64,000 nucleotides of DNA from Haemonchus contortus (GCA_000469685.2 LS997567.1:12095210-12159209); one strand, 5' to 3'. Counted from the first letter of the stretch, positions 1 to 11,234 are shown. Translations and numbers: made by a program. The notes: a model not told the origin generated them from the letters alone.

Positions 1-1
1 T

Positions 2-556
2 AAGGCAGTTCTAGAGCGGAATACTGATCCTGAAATCAGGAAGATGCTTCTAGTTCTAGCGGACAAGGTACCCAAGGAAATGTCAGAGCTTTTGGAAGCT
101 CAGAGACGCTCCAGAAGCATCGTTTTGAGTGGACTCGAAGAGGCTTCTCCACATTCACTGCCGTCCGAGAAGCAGAGAGATCTGGAATCAAAAGTTTTTG
201 ATATTTTAGATGTTTTGAATGTGGAGTGTCGGCCTGTCGAAGTCTGTAGGATGGGGAAAGAGGTTCCTCCGCGTCCCAGACTTGTGAAAGTCCTCTTGCC
301 TTCGCGTTTCCATTGGCGCACGGAACTAGCTAATGCAAAGAATTTGAAGACGAATCAATTTGCAAATATATTCGTCGGAAGGAGTATGACCCATGAAGAA
401 AGGAAACAGGAATATGAACTTAGGCAGCAGGCGAGAGAGCGGAATAGAGGTAAGACGGTTCGCGAATGGGTGGTGTACAAAGGAGAGCTTAGACGTGTCT
501 CAGAATTGTCTCAGAGGCCCTCGGAAACGCTTAAAGGTGCATGGTTCCCCCGATAA
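2..556 (+). CDS. LINE ORF1 protein, 5'-partial
   Basis: The frame is already open at base 2, so the N-terminus lies outside the window; the first in-window ATG is at 44. It encodes a charged, RNA-binding-type LINE ORF1. After a helical lead comes a block starting RRSRSIVLSGLEEA, a region with VYRMG-type motif (here VCRMGKEV), then GRSMTHEERKQEYELR and ARERNRGK. The same blocks recur in the minus-strand copy at 21091-21840, which identifies the family. ORF1 proteins of this kind coat the element RNA and act as nucleic-acid chaperones (family knowledge). This is the only ORF of copy 1 without a visible break. Confidence 0.75.
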   Translation, partial: KAVLERNTDPEIRKMLLVLADKVPKEMSELLEAQRRSRSIVLSGLEEASPHSLPSEKQRDLESKVFDILDVLNVECRPVEVCRMGKEVPPRPRLVKVLLPSRFHWRTELANAKNLKTNQFANIFVGRSMTHEERKQEYELRQQARERNRGKTVREWVVYKGELRRVSELSQRPSETLKGAWFPR

Positions 557-3322
557 CGGTAACCTAAAGTGCTTCCTGTTTAATGCCCAGAGTATTGTGA
601 ATAAATTACATCACTTGCATTCTTGATTAAATTCAAACCCGATGTTCTGACGATTACTGAGACATGGCTGAGTGCTAAGGTTCGCAACACTGAATTGACT
701 GGAGGATTCCCATATTCTGTTTACAGGCATGATCCTGATCTCAAAAGAAATTAAAGTTGATTTGGAGCTCGGTCTGGACCTAATTTGTATTGAGCTTTTG
801 AACGGTGCCTCCTCTGCGTCTACTATCAGGCTTGTGGCCGTCTAAAGCCCACCCAGCACCTCTGCAGCCATTGATGATTCCTTCGTTGAGTTTCTTTCGG
901 ATCTCTGCTCTGTGCGATCCCAACATTGGTTATTGGAGATTTCAACCTCAATATCGATTGGTCCAATGAGCACCCGTTTAATAGTGTCGCTTCGCAGTAC
1001 CTTCGCCTTTTTGACACATTCGGTTTCGCACAGTATGTTACAGAGACGACCTACAGTGACAAGATAATAGATCTTGTTCTGTCTTCTTCCCAAACTGTTA
1101 GTTGTGTTTCCATTCTGCCACCTTTCTCAAATTCCGACCATAACGTCGTGGCCTTCAAGCTGGCTGGAACTGTGACTCTACCTCACTCTGTTCCTACACC
1201 CAATTTTGCCAACCTTGACTTTCGATTACTAGATTCGGTCTTTCACGCTGTTGACTGGTTTGCTCTTTTCAACAATTATACTTGCATTAATGATAGTTAC
1301 AGGAAATTTTGCAAAAAAAATTACTCCATTCTTGCTTCCTTCGTTTCTTTTAAGAGTCCTTCTATGCATAATGTATGTTATCCTGCTCATATCGAAAATC
1401 TGTTGACCCAAAAGTTACGGCTTTTCCGGGTGCTCCCGAATCCTTTGACAATTACATTATACAGGAAAGTGTGCTCTGACCTCGATAAGCATGTCAAAAA
1501 ATTTGTGGAAAATCGTGACAAGCGGATGTCGGCTAAGGCTAATTCTGTGCATCTTTTCAGCCTCGTCAGTCAAAGAGTTAAAACCTCTCTGAAGCTACCC
1601 GCACTCTCGGATTGCTTCGGCTCTCTCTTTGTTACCCATGAGGAGAAAGCTGAAGCTTTAGGTAGCTACATTGCTAGTGCTTTTTCCACAGATAACTCTG
1701 AGGATGAAGTTAGGACTAGCAATCAGTTCGGGATCAATCATTTCTTGTCTTGGATTTCCTTTCATCCTCAGGAGGTTTCCAGTGTACTTACTAAGCTCAA
1801 GCCATCCATGGCTGAACCGTATGATGGCATCCCCCAGATACTTTTCCGTAAGTGTGCTCGTTCACTATGCAAACCATTAGCACACATTTTCAACGTCTCT
1901 TTGCTTCTTGGAGAAGTACCTGATATCCGGAAAGAATCCATAGTTTCAGCCATTCCTCAGAAGACCGACAGCCGACTCCTATCTGATTTCCATTTTATTA
2001 GCAATTTATCCACTGCTGCTAAGGTCATGGAAGCCTTGATTAGAGAAAAGATTTTAGCCTGGCTCAATAGGTTCAATGTAGTTCCAGTAGAGCACCATGG
2101 GTTTAGTGGTGCTTTAAGTGGTGCTTCTACAGCTTCTAATCTTCTTGACACTTTCTTCGATTGGACTGTTGCCTTAAATAATGAGGAAGCAGTGGATATT
2201 GTATTCATTGATCTTTCTAAAGTCTTTGACAAGGTCAGTCACTCCGGCTTCTATCAAGACTACATGATCTTGGCATCAGTGGGCAGCTGCTAAGTTGGTT
2301 TAGATTTTACTTAAGCGATAGACATATGACGATAAAAGTTGATCAGAAATTCTCGCAGCGTTACTATTGCTACAGTAGAGTTCCCCAAGGTGGTGTGTTG
2401 TCACCCCTTCTGTTTCTCATACACACAATTGATCTTCCAGCTTTCATAACAATTTCTAGTTACATCAAAACGCAAATCTATACTGATGACATTAAGATCT
2501 ATGTCTCGTATGGTATGGAGAACCGGGAAGATGCTCAAACATCTCTTCAACGCTCCCTTGTTAAGATGGCTGAGAGGGCCACGCTGTGGCGTCTTCCCAT
2601 TGACCTTAAGAGATGTTCGGTTTTACACGTTGGTGTAGGATCTCCTTTGGATTATGAAATTTGTGGCATCAAGCTGGCCTGTTGTTCGTCTGCCAAGGAC
2701 TTGGGACTCACTTACGGTCGTGATCTCAAGTTTACTTCCCATATAGACAGCGTGGTTAACAAAGCTTCTTCTGTTTTGTTCCTCATCCTGCGCAATGTGC
2801 TAACAAACGACAACAGAATTTTGATTCGCTTGTGCAAGGCATATGTTATCCCTCATCTCGAATACTGCTTTCAGGTATGGAGCCCGGTGCTTAAAAAGGA
2901 CATTGCTAAGCTTGAGAAAGTCCAGAGAACTTTCACGAGGATCTTGTTTCTCAGAATTCGGGCAGGAGTACAGGCCGATACCTAGTTATGAAGATCGTCT
3001 AAAAATGTCCGGTTTAATGAGTTTGGTGAACAGACGTATCATAAGTGATCTTGTTTCCTGCTTTCGCATAATTCGCAGAGAAATCAAGCTCAAATCTAGT
3101 GAGTACTGGGTCTTCCGGCCTAGTAGTGCTAGATCTAATGGCTTCTCATTACAAAGCGAAAGATTGAAAAGATTCAACCATGCCTTAACATTTAATTCCT
3201 TCTTCTTCCAGACAGCAAGATGGCTTGAAAAGCTTCCGCGAGAGGTGCTACAATCGAGTAATGGTAAGATTTTCAAGGCCAAATTGAGGACCTTAAATGT
3301 AGCTCAGATAATCGACTCGTAA
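557..3322 (+). pseudogene. LINE ORF2: endonuclease and reverse transcriptase, frameshifted
   Basis: APE-type endonuclease followed by reverse transcriptase, used for target-primed reverse transcription. Endonuclease motifs: a remnant of the NARG/NAQS start motif near 580, ITETWL near 655, VIGDFNLNIDW at 926-960 and SDHNVV near 1135. The longest open stretch runs 926-2293 and reaches the RT motif FIDLSKVFDKV. A frameshift near 2240-2320 moves into 2326-2985, with VPQGGVLSPLLF and the catalytic YTDDIKIY. Another near 2960 moves into 2843-3322, the C-terminal thumb with SYEDRLK and ADLV-type blocks. The first part of the endonuclease (557-925) also has stops. The catalytic YxDD box survives, but no single frame spans the protein. 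Confidence 0.85.
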
Positions 3323-4060
3323 GCTTGTTCATTATCATGTTGCCATCATTTACAGGTCTTATTGAGGTAGTTCGCCGTCGATATCGATCGGGTAGCAGCT
3401 ATACCTGTAGCGGTATGTAGGGACAACCGCGTCCAATGGAATACCTCCCCGGTTATTCTCGTTGCCTCGAAAGTTTCATTCACAGTCTTTCGGATGCATA
3501 TTTCTTCTTTTTGTCCGGCGATCATGCATCCTGATTCAAGATTCTCTTGACTGCAACGTGTCGCCGTTTTTCTTCCAATAACTTTGTCTCTCGAGTTTAA
3601 CTTCCTTTTTGTGTCTCCCTATGGGTTGCTTTCACCTCTTTTATTTTTCCTTCTTGAATGTTGTTTTGTTCCTTTTGTCCTGGTTTTTTTCGTTGAGCTT
3701 CTTTTTTTTGTTCTTAATCTGATAGTCCGTCGCTACCGTTGCTGAGTCTGCCATATCTAAGTTTCTAATTTGATCATTGTCCGACCCAACAGTTCACATC
3801 TCGCCGTTCAGCCAGTAGCATACAAGTCGGTTCCACGAGGGAAGTTCGCGTACCCATGTGCCGAAGTTCCCACTTGGTCCTATGACTCCTTACGGAATGA
3901 GGGCACCTTGGCCAACTGGTGTGGTTACTGGCTATGAGGGCATCTTCGTTGAACACACTTCCATTGCAGCTCTGGAGATCGGTATTTTTGTCCTCTCTCT
4001 TCCCAATCTCACTTGTACTGTGGCGACGGGTGGTTTATTTGCTACTATGCAGTTGTGGCG
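3323..4060 (+). other. LINE copy 1 3' untranslated region
   Basis: Lies between the last ORF2 stop and the terminal hairpin. It is T-rich in the middle (around 3570-3720). A 73-codon open frame at 3858-4079 runs into the tail and matches nothing I know, so I read it as chance. Confidence 0.5.
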
Positions 4061-4098
4061 CACTCAGTTGAGTGTATAAATAAATAAATAAATAAATA
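4061..4098 (+). repeat. LINE 3' terminal hairpin and (TAAA)n tail
   Basis: CACTCA (4061-4066) pairs with TGAGTG (4069-4074), followed at once by five TAAA units. The minus-strand copy ends the same way, with ACACC/GGTGT arms at 14071-14085 and an AAAT-type tail at 14047-14065. The arms differ in bases but keep the pairing, which suggests the hairpin is the site recognised by the reverse transcriptase (inference). Confidence 0.65.
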
Positions 4099-4222
4099 TC
4101 TACAGTGCGTCATGAGCAGTCGCCTCAGCACGGATTCATCGATTCTGCTCACGGAGCAGAGAGCGAGTACTGGAGCTAAACGTTGACCCATAGCAAACCC
4201 TTTTCTTTAGAGTCATACATAC

Positions 4223-4339
4223 CTGGCCCCTAAGGATATCGCACTCTGGATATTCTTTGACCAGAATCATGATGTGCTGCTTGTTCAGTCCGAACCTCTC
4301 TATGCTTCCTGCATGATTAATCAGCACTTCGGACAGTAC
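4223..4339 (-). CDS. Possible host exon of unknown product
   Basis: A 117-base segment, exactly 39 codons in phase 0, between a CTACTACAG-type acceptor (AG at 4340-4341) and a GTATGT donor (GT at 4221-4222). The peptide begins VLSEVLINHAG and ends CDILRGQ. I do not recognise it. It lies just beyond the LINE tail on the same strand as the VWA gene, so it could be a downstream exon of that gene or another gene, or chance. Confidence 0.22.
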
Positions 4340-5423
4340 CTGTAGTAGCGGAGTCACATCAAATGTCTATATAGTGCAGATTGTTTCCTGGTGCGAATAG
4401 CGTAATTGTTCATGGAACTTGGTCGTATTGGTCAGGTACGAGGGGATACTGGTAAACAGTTGCTCACAATGCAATTAAGAAACCAGAAGCTGGAGCGGGT
4501 GATACATCTACACTACCGTTAACAACGCATAGTTTTGTCTAATGTGAACACTGAGACGTGCAAGTCTATTGCTGTTATACAAAGACCGCACAGAAAGTAT
4601 TGACCATAACTGACACGGAGTGGCACTGATCCTTGTTGCGGTGGTGGACTGGTTGAATTTAATCCCTCGTTGGTTTTTCCGTATGTTCTCCCTGACGTTC
4701 CATCAGAAACGCTAGGGGGGCGAAGGCGTTTGGCGGCTTAGAGGGCATCTCGCGAACATGGATCACGTCTGGTCACGCGGGCACTGCAGTGCATGGAGTT
4801 CGAGGAAGGGTTTTGAGGAACTTTGGTTTGACGCCGGCGGGGTACTGTAGTAAAGGGACGACTAGTGAATATTTAAGTGGGGGATAAGATTCGCAGGAAG
4901 CGAAGTACTCATAGAGAAAATACGAAATGACGTGAGGTCGAGGTATTCGCATGAGTTTTTGAGTTCTTACATCAAGTACTGTACGCAGGCGTTGAAGGAA
5001 ACTCTTTTCGACAATACGATGATCATACCCATTTTCGCCGTCCTCGATTCCATGCAATTCTTGTCAGCCATCAATCTCACGTTGACTTGATGAGAGAAAC
5101 AGAAAGGAATTTAAAAGTTTCACACAGCAAGGCGATATCAAGAGAGGAACCGAGGTCAACTGTCTGCGCTATAGCAAACGAACGAACAACCAACATGAAA
5201 GCCTTCGAATACTAGCAGTCCCGTGAGAGTGAGAAAGTTAAGGGCTACTTCAAATTGATATTTGCAAATGCTGAACTTGCACTCAAGAGATGTTACTCAT
5301 AGAGATTGGGCGAACCAGCTTGAAATCACCCATCGTGCCCAGCGCTTTAAGCTACATAATGTCAAATGAGTCTCTTTTTCTCCTCCAATAAGCAATAACA
5401 CAGCAAGAAGTCCGTCAACTCAC
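4340..5423. other. No recognised gene
   Basis: Between the possible exon and VWA exon 2. If the VWA gene is intact, its third exon should lie here or further left; I searched the minus strand for the FIYVFTD-type strand expected next in hemicentin VWA domains and did not find it. Open frames here are short and unsupported. Confidence 0.4.
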
Positions 5424-5528
5424 CAGTAAGTGTCTTCTCTGGACAATCTCCACCGCCATGAACGTGAACTTCAGCGAGCTGGTGCATGAAATATGCAGCA
5501 TCAGTGGTGTTGATGATTTTGCCCAAAT
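5424..5528 (-). CDS. Hemicentin-like VWA gene, exon 2
   Basis: A 105-base exon between acceptor CTTTTACAG (AG at 5529-5530) and donor GTGAGT (5418-5423). It joins exon 1 in phase 1, giving HDP-Y-LGKI at the junction. The peptide contains INTTDAAYFMHQLAEVHV, then the signature HGGGDCPE, typical of the hemicentin VWA domain, where it follows the TT-D segment. It ends in phase 1, so more exons are expected at lower coordinates, but I found none. Together with exon 1 it gives about 115 residues: a signal peptide and the first half of a VWA domain. VWA domains of this group bind metal and extracellular partners (family knowledge). The gene may be intact with distant exons, or truncated by the LINE at 1-4097. 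Confidence 0.75.
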
Positions 5529-5834
5529 CTGTAAAAGAATTAAGTTTATACTTTGTTCCCAATCAAACAAAGCCCTTCAAAGCTGCTTTATTTTAAAGAT
5601 TTGGAAAGTAGAATTCGAGATTCGAGAATTCTGAGATGGTCACAATGCATGATAATTGATTGGATCGACAGGCACTTTTCTAGAGCGCACGTTTAGCGGT
5701 TGGATTGACAGCGAAGCCCGTTTCACGCGTAACACAAGGAATGGGATTTTTGGGGTTTTTGGATAAGCACTTATCACCTGTATCGCCTTCGAAGACTACA
5801 TATTCATACGTGCCACTTCGGCCAACACCTACCA

Positions 5835-7520
5835 CCTGTATCATCTCTCGCCCTATTGATCATCGATTTCTCGAGTGAGCGCCGAACACGTCCATTCGTC
5901 CCTATCGCGAACCAGAGTTGTCCAACAGATCGCCCTTGCTCTAACGGAAACCATAAGATTCCTCTCTTTCAGAGCCTTCGAGAAGAGACCTGACCATTGC
6001 ATTAGCTTTCGTCTCTTTCTCCGTTGGACGTCTCGTGAGATCAAGTCAGTAGTCGTCCAACGGTCATCGCAAACTTGCGTCAGGTTCGTATCATGTGATC
6101 TTCAATTCCTTGGCGTGAGCAACGGCGTCCCTGATCTTCATTCATCGATGCAGCTTGAAACTGCCTATCTTTCTCCGCATTTGCGCAATTTGGGATATTC
6201 CGGCATCATTCTTATCACAGTGCCTCGAATGACGCTAACATCATGCTCGTCTGTCTTAGGTCTACATCCTCAAGACGTATGCCAAAGCGTGTAGGATAGC
6301 AATGTCGGGGAAGTAAGTCCTCTGCCGGAATTGCTTTGCTTCTCTTCATTACTCCTCAGTCCTAGACCGTTCCTTGGCCGCGCGTTTCCCTCTGCAACCG
6401 TTATCGTTTTGAGTTTTCGATCTAGATACACCTAGCTAGAGCACTAAGAGCTGTTTCGAACATCATAATGGAACAGCAGGTAGCAATTCGTTTCTCTTGG
6501 ACATTGTCTGAATTCAGTCGCACGCTCATCTTCTTACTAGCGTTGACGAGTTCAGCTGGCACTCCATGTACAGTAGCGCTCAAAAGTCTTCGGTGAAATG
6601 CTTTCACGCTTTTTCGTTCATAACTTTTTTGTTAATGGAGCAAATCGTGCAAAATTTGGGTATGTTTAATTAGAGCATATTTCACCTTACCCAACACTAT
6701 TTGACTGCAAAGCTGCAATATCCACGGATAGAGCGAGGTGTTTGTTGCTGTAGCAGATTTTGCTAAAAGTGAAGTTGTTGACGTCTGCACTTATTCGCAC
6801 CTTATGTGCGCTTTTCTCATCTATTGTGTTCGACGTTACCGCTTGTACACTTTGGACACGACAGAAAGGAAATAGATTTTAGAAGGACCATCATCTGCAT
6901 TTTCAGTCGATTTTGAGTTGAAGCCCTTTGAAATATCTGGAACATGATCAGATTGCAGTTTAGTAGTGGTAAATATTCACAATACACCCTTACTCCGAAT
7001 ATAGAAATTTCGCATGATCAGATCTAGTAGGAATGGAATTACGACTAAAAAGTACAGCTGAAGAACCATTCCACCGGAGACTTTTGAACGCTACTGTATC
7101 TCCTGGGTATCATAAGCCTTCATCAAATCGATAAAAGCATAACATAGTGTGCCCAATCTTAACTTTGAAATTACCGACGATTACCTTGATGGAAAAGTGG
7201 TCCTCTCCGAAAATTTCTAGGTCGCGCAAAGCGCATCGAGCTTCCCTCCTTGTTTGACGTGAGTGTGTAGGCAAAGAAGATTGTTAAAGTTGGGTTGGGC
7301 TGAATCCCCTCTATTGCAAAGTCCAGTTCCTCTTTGGAATTTTCGAGTTTTCGTACGGATTGGCGCTCACTACCAAGGGCGCATTGACGAACACCTCCAC
7401 CGCCGACTCCTCTGCTGTTATATGTTTTATGGAACAGTCCGAAAACGATGTGCAGCAGCAACGCCTTCCACCTTCACGTCCTTCGGTCGGCCGATGACTT
7501 GCGTTTGATCTTCCTAGCTT
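5835..7520 (-). pseudogene. RTE-type LINE fragment inside the VWA intron
   Basis: Read right to left. An endonuclease piece at 7171-7461 (RGVGGGGVRQCAL, FFAYTLTS) matches the equivalent block of the RTE at 16464-16640. Near 7110-7150 a motif like LCYAFIDLMKAYDT corresponds to the RT motif FIDLKKAFDT, so endonuclease and RT are joined by an internal deletion. A third piece at 5853-6290 carries the C-terminal LFSKALKERN and ICWTTLVRDRDE blocks. The 3' end shows GATACAGGTG, like the RTE at 18975-18986, repeated about 55 bases further on. Many stops and frameshifts. Confidence 0.75.
6571..7096. mobile_element. TA-flanked MITE of Tc1/mariner type
   Basis: 526 bases bounded by near-identical inverted repeats starting CAGTAGCGYTCAAAAGTCT, about 30 bases with roughly three differences. 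Each end abuts TA (6569-6570 and 7097-7098), the target duplication of Tc1/mariner elements. No transposase frame inside. It sits inside the decayed RTE fragment, so it arrived later. The family is inferred from TA target and CAGT-type ends. Confidence 0.85.
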
Positions 7521-8139
7521 GCATCCATAGATCTTTGATAGACATTTCCAATTCAGGCGCTTGAAATATGTCAACTTGTTCCTGCTCCTTATACCAACTT
7601 CTTTTAATAAAGTCTTGTTACGGCTCTGACACTGGAGCAAGCCCCTCCTTGCACTCCTACCCCAAGATCCCACAAATCTCCCACAGTTTTGTAGGCTCGA
7701 TTGCAAATTACTAGCTAAGCAGAGCACCGGCCGCACTTGCTATGTCTGTGAGTAGGCATGCATAAAATGTCTGCGAGAGGACGAAAGGCATAGCAGCAAA
7801 GCAGCAGGGACTTCGACCATTCTCGAACCTACATGAGTCTCTGGAGAAGTACCGATTGCTTTTGCCGGCGATTTTTTCTTATTTCCTTCGATTTCCACTT
7901 AGTGATATTCAGAAATTCCCGGAATTCTAGAAACACACCTACCGCACCATAATCGGACAAGTGATTATAAAATGGTAGCAAAAATAACAAGAAAAAGCCT
8001 AATATTAGAGCTGCGATTGGAGACTGTCAAGAAATGTTGGCAACATTTTTTAGTTCTTACAACCGCCTAGTGTATCATGTTTTGAGTTTATATAATGATA
8101 ATAGATTGATGATTAAATTACAGAAGGATAAGAACTCAC

Positions 8140-8377
8140 ATGGATCATGGAATGGAACTAGGATGTAATTGTGAATAAGTTTGTCCCTTTGCTGCAACAC
8201 TGTTTGGAAGATTTTTTTCGCTCCTTCTCGAACTTGTAAAAGATCGTCAAACATTGATCCAGTGATATCAAAAACGAAGGCCAGTGAAGTTTTTCCAGAA
8301 GTGACATCTTTCACTTGCAATTTCCGACAAGAAAAAATGTTAACAGATGTCAAAAGCACAAGTTGAAGAAGTAGCAT
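8140..8377 (-). CDS. Hemicentin-like VWA gene, exon 1 (signal peptide and MIDAS)
   Basis: The ATG at 8375-8377 starts a signal peptide (MLLLQLVLLTSVNIFSC), followed by SLAFVFDITGSMFDDL, VREGAKKI and NYILVPFHDP. FDITGSM is the DxTGS form of the VWA metal site (MIDAS) seen in hemicentins; HDP marks the end of the second strand. The exon ends at 8140 before the donor GTGAGTTC. Only four bases separate the ATG from a strong acceptor (ATTTTTCAG, 8382-8390), so the mRNA is probably SL trans-spliced here, or a non-coding first exon lies upstream. Exon 2 is at 5424-5528. Predicted to be secreted. A hemicentin (him-4-like) or a related short VWA protein are both possible. Confidence 0.75.
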
Positions 8378-8381
8378 CGAC

Positions 8382-8390
8382 CTGAAAAAT
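8382..8390 (-). promoter_or_regulatory. 3' splice / probable SL trans-splice acceptor
   Basis: ATTTTTCAG ends four bases before the initiator ATG of the VWA gene. This spacing and the TTTTCAG form are typical of nematode spliced-leader addition sites; a normal cis intron cannot be excluded. Confidence 0.55.
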
Positions 8391-10074
8391 AGCTTGAAAC
8401 GATAGAATTCCTGCTATACATTTATTTTTCGAGTGTTTCTGAAAGATATGTAAGCTATGTAATACAAGGAGGCCTAGCATAGGTTCAGGATTGCGTGGAA
8501 AAAATGCTAGGGATAAGTGCTCCGAATTTGCACCGAACTAAGAGGCACGTTCTTTGAGCTCAGGGGCAAGCGATTGAAAGCGACACAAAAAAGCTAAGTT
8601 AAACACGTGTTGCAAAGAACTGCCTTAGCAGTCCGTATTTTTTTTTTTTTGATGTTCAAGATTCTTCTGAATTCAAAGATTTCTTTCCAATGAATTTTCC
8701 TCCTTCTTCCCTTTCCTTTGAGCTTTCCTGGATCTCTATCCAATTGCGGCTCTGATTGCCCTCTTTTCAATACCGTTCAAACACCGAATCCGTTCTTGCA
8801 CGAAATTTCACGTACTCCATCTGCATTCCGGAAAAGAAACAACAGCCATAATGATAGCTGAGAAAATTACTGGGGGCTCAATCTGGCTACATGGCTCTTC
8901 TAACTCGCTCTTGTTTTTCCAGAACTAACACGGGAAAGGAGTGGAGGGGCGAGAGAAGAGCAGGCATCAGGGGAGGGAAAGTAGGGCAGGCTTCAGGGAG
9001 AGCGGATGTAGGGCAAGCATATTATCCTCCAAAATAGTGACAGATCATTCTGAAAAAGAATTGACTTGTCTGGAACCACTGGAACCTTTGCAGGATTTAA
9101 ATCGCTTGACGTTGCCATCGCTGCCACGTGTTTAATTTTTGAAAATGAAGCAAACCCCGAATGCATTGCACTATGTACATATAAATAGGGTGCATTTTAG
9201 GTTGACGAGAAGTCTTGAGACACAGAATAACAGTTTGTCTTCTTTTCTCCAGATGACTTTTGGCCGCTCTCAGCCCATTTTTCTGCTACTTTTTGAAACA
9301 TTCTTAGGTCCACTGCCAGCAATATTCGATTAGATCCACGAGGGCTTCTCTTGTCGCGAGTATCGAATGATCAACTTTGTTGTGCGAAAGGTGTCGAGAA
9401 TCTGGCGTTCGTTCAGCTGTCTCCAAAGTCGACTGAGAAGACTTCAACAGCTATGCGGTCGTTAGTCATTTATTCGCTCGTTCTCAATTCAAACATACGA
9501 CCAGTTGTTGTTCATGCTTACAAAATTCACATTAAAAGGAGTTGAACAGAGAAAAGCCGGATCGGGGTCTGATTAGAGCAATGTCGTTTAACGCCTCGAT
9601 GAACGCTGTTGCGGCAATGTTTTTGGTCGATGATTTCGCTCCGATTTACCGACTACCTGTTGCATGTCTCAATCAGCTAGCTGCCCATCTCGCCTCATGC
9701 GAATTGGTGAAAGGCCTGGTTGTGGGAGTTTCAAGATGAAGGTTGTTGTTCTTTTGAAAACGCCAAACGGTGTTTGTTTCTTGATAGAAGAGATGCTTCT
9801 GTGCAGCTCAAGGCAACAAAGCTCTCGAGAAAAGGTTTGTTGTGCTGCTCTTAGGTTTTGAAGCGGGTGCTACACCATGAGTTTCTGTCTTAAAGGCACA
9901 GTTCACGATAATCCTGGGATATTCGGTTTTTGACGATTGATGAAATATAAAGGTTATAGTAGTACAACAATAATGAACAAAACGCAAAAGCTGTGTACAT
10001 AAAGAGATACAAGGAAAAAAACTAGTAAAAGAGGGGGTTGGCCGAGTTTGAGGCAGAAAAAAAGCGTGTAAGGA
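8391..10074. other. No recognised gene; presumed 5' region of the VWA gene
   Basis: Only short unsupported frames. A T run occurs at 8638-8650, and a G+A-rich stretch with partly repeated CAGGCATCAGGG/CAGGCTTCAGGG words at 8941-9005. The promoter of the minus-strand VWA gene should be here but I can point to no element. Confidence 0.4.
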
Positions 10075-11234
10075 ATGTTTGGGCGAGCGCCCGCAATGCC
10101 TGCAATTGCATATAACACATTCGAGCAGCTGATTTCACTTTCTTTGCTGATCGGATTCACTCCCGTGGTATCACTCTGCTGCACTGTGGTCATTCTTCTG
10201 CGTCTTAAATTCATTGGATTGGAAAGGTAAGTAAATTTTTCATATTGATGTTTTTACGATTAAATGTATATTTGCCGGTGAAAATGTAGTTGGTTTGTGC
10301 CAGCGTCCTTTTGTGCTCTGCGCCTATAACACCAGACGGCAGAAAGCATAGACACCGCGCCAGGAAGCAAAGGTGTCCTGACGCCCAGCTTTTCGCTCAA
10401 GATAATCATCTCACCCTCACCGGTTCTCTTACCGTATCTGTCTATCTTTTGCATAACAGCGCTTGAACTCAAGTGGAAAAACCGCACAGTCCACCTGAGC
10501 TGGACTACTGTGGCCGCTCCCGGTCCTTATTCCTAACCACGCCACTTCTGACTATCTCCTCGTTAGCCCATCAAGCAGTTCCTGGTCGGCAGGGAGCTTG
10601 CCATTTGTACAGTATTAAAAATGTTGAGCCTAACTTCTTCAGAAAGAGGCTCTATTTATTATGCATAAAGTGTATAGCCAAGATGCCTTCAGTTCAACGA
10701 ATGTCGCAGATAATGATAGTGATTACATGGCTCAATGAGATTGGGTATAAATGAATTGCTAATGAATTCGCAACATGAATCCCTGTCTCAGGAATGCATC
10801 AGCCTAATACATTTTTATATGTAGAGTATGTAGGGTACACATATATCATAATGTATGCAGTGTATATATTGGGTAAAACAGTCCCAAAAAGGAAAAAGTA
10901 CAAAAAGTACAAAGTCGCACGATGCCTTTCAATGGACTCTGATTAACGCCCATAGCACCATCAGTTCAGTTAGTAGAAGTTCATAGAACATCACTTGAAA
11001 GGACAGACAGCGGTCAAAATGGGGGAACAGCTGTGAGCAACACTATTCAAACTGTTCGAAGTGGGCAAAAGTCGAACAAGCGACGCCCAACTGTTCTGAT
11101 TCATAAGTTTGTGTTTAGACTAAAGTGAAGCATGGCTTAACAACTGCATCCTCTATACGTTCTAACTCCCTATTTTACCTTACAGAGACGTAGTGCGAAA
11201 CTTCTACATTCAATCTTGGCTCAAATATGGATGA
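10075..11234 (+). CDS. Predicted two-exon small membrane protein, 66 residues
   Basis: Exon 1 is 10075-10226: an ATG six bases after an in-frame TAA, ending at the donor GTAAGT (10227-10232). Exon 2 is 11186-11234: acceptor TTACCTTACAG, stop TGA at 11232. The split codon AG|A joins in frame and gives 201 bases in all. The peptide starts MFGRAPAMPAIAY, has about 30 hydrophobic residues (LISLSLLIGFTPVVSLCC, then TVVILLRLKF), and ends in a charged tail, LERDVVRNFYIQSWLKYG. This suggests one or two membrane spans with a short basic tail. I do not recognise the family. Good splice sites with matching phase support it; no poly(A) signal was seen. A short exon of a larger receptor gene is an alternative. 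Confidence 0.42.

Larger units (their letters stand above)
1..4097 (+). mobile_element. CR1/Jockey-group LINE, copy 1 (cut by window edge)
   Basis: Non-LTR retrotransposon reading left to right: ORF1 (2-556), a decayed endonuclease plus reverse transcriptase ORF2 (557-3322), a 3' untranslated region (3323-4060), and a 3' end made of a short hairpin and a TAAA repeat. The 5' end lies outside the window. The same family occurs on the minus strand at 14047-15687 and 18988-21860. The clade rests on the APE-type endonuclease, the ORF1 style and the RT motifs; CR1 versus Jockey is an inference that needs a tree. The copy is dead: ORF2 is spread over several frames. Confidence 0.85.
5529..8139 (-). 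other. Intron 1 of the VWA gene
   Basis: The 2611-base interval between the phase-compatible donor at 8138-8139 and the acceptor at 5529-5530. It contains a decayed RTE copy (5835-7520, same strand as the gene) and a MITE (6571-7096). The rest (5529-5834 and 7521-8139) shows nothing recognisable. Confidence 0.65.

Noticed and set aside
3858..4079. 73-codon frame ending in the LINE tail
   Set aside because: Falls in the 3' untranslated region and is absent from the other LINE copy.
5875..6294. Plus-strand frame of 139 codons
   Set aside because: Lies antisense to the RTE C-terminal fragment, which explains it.
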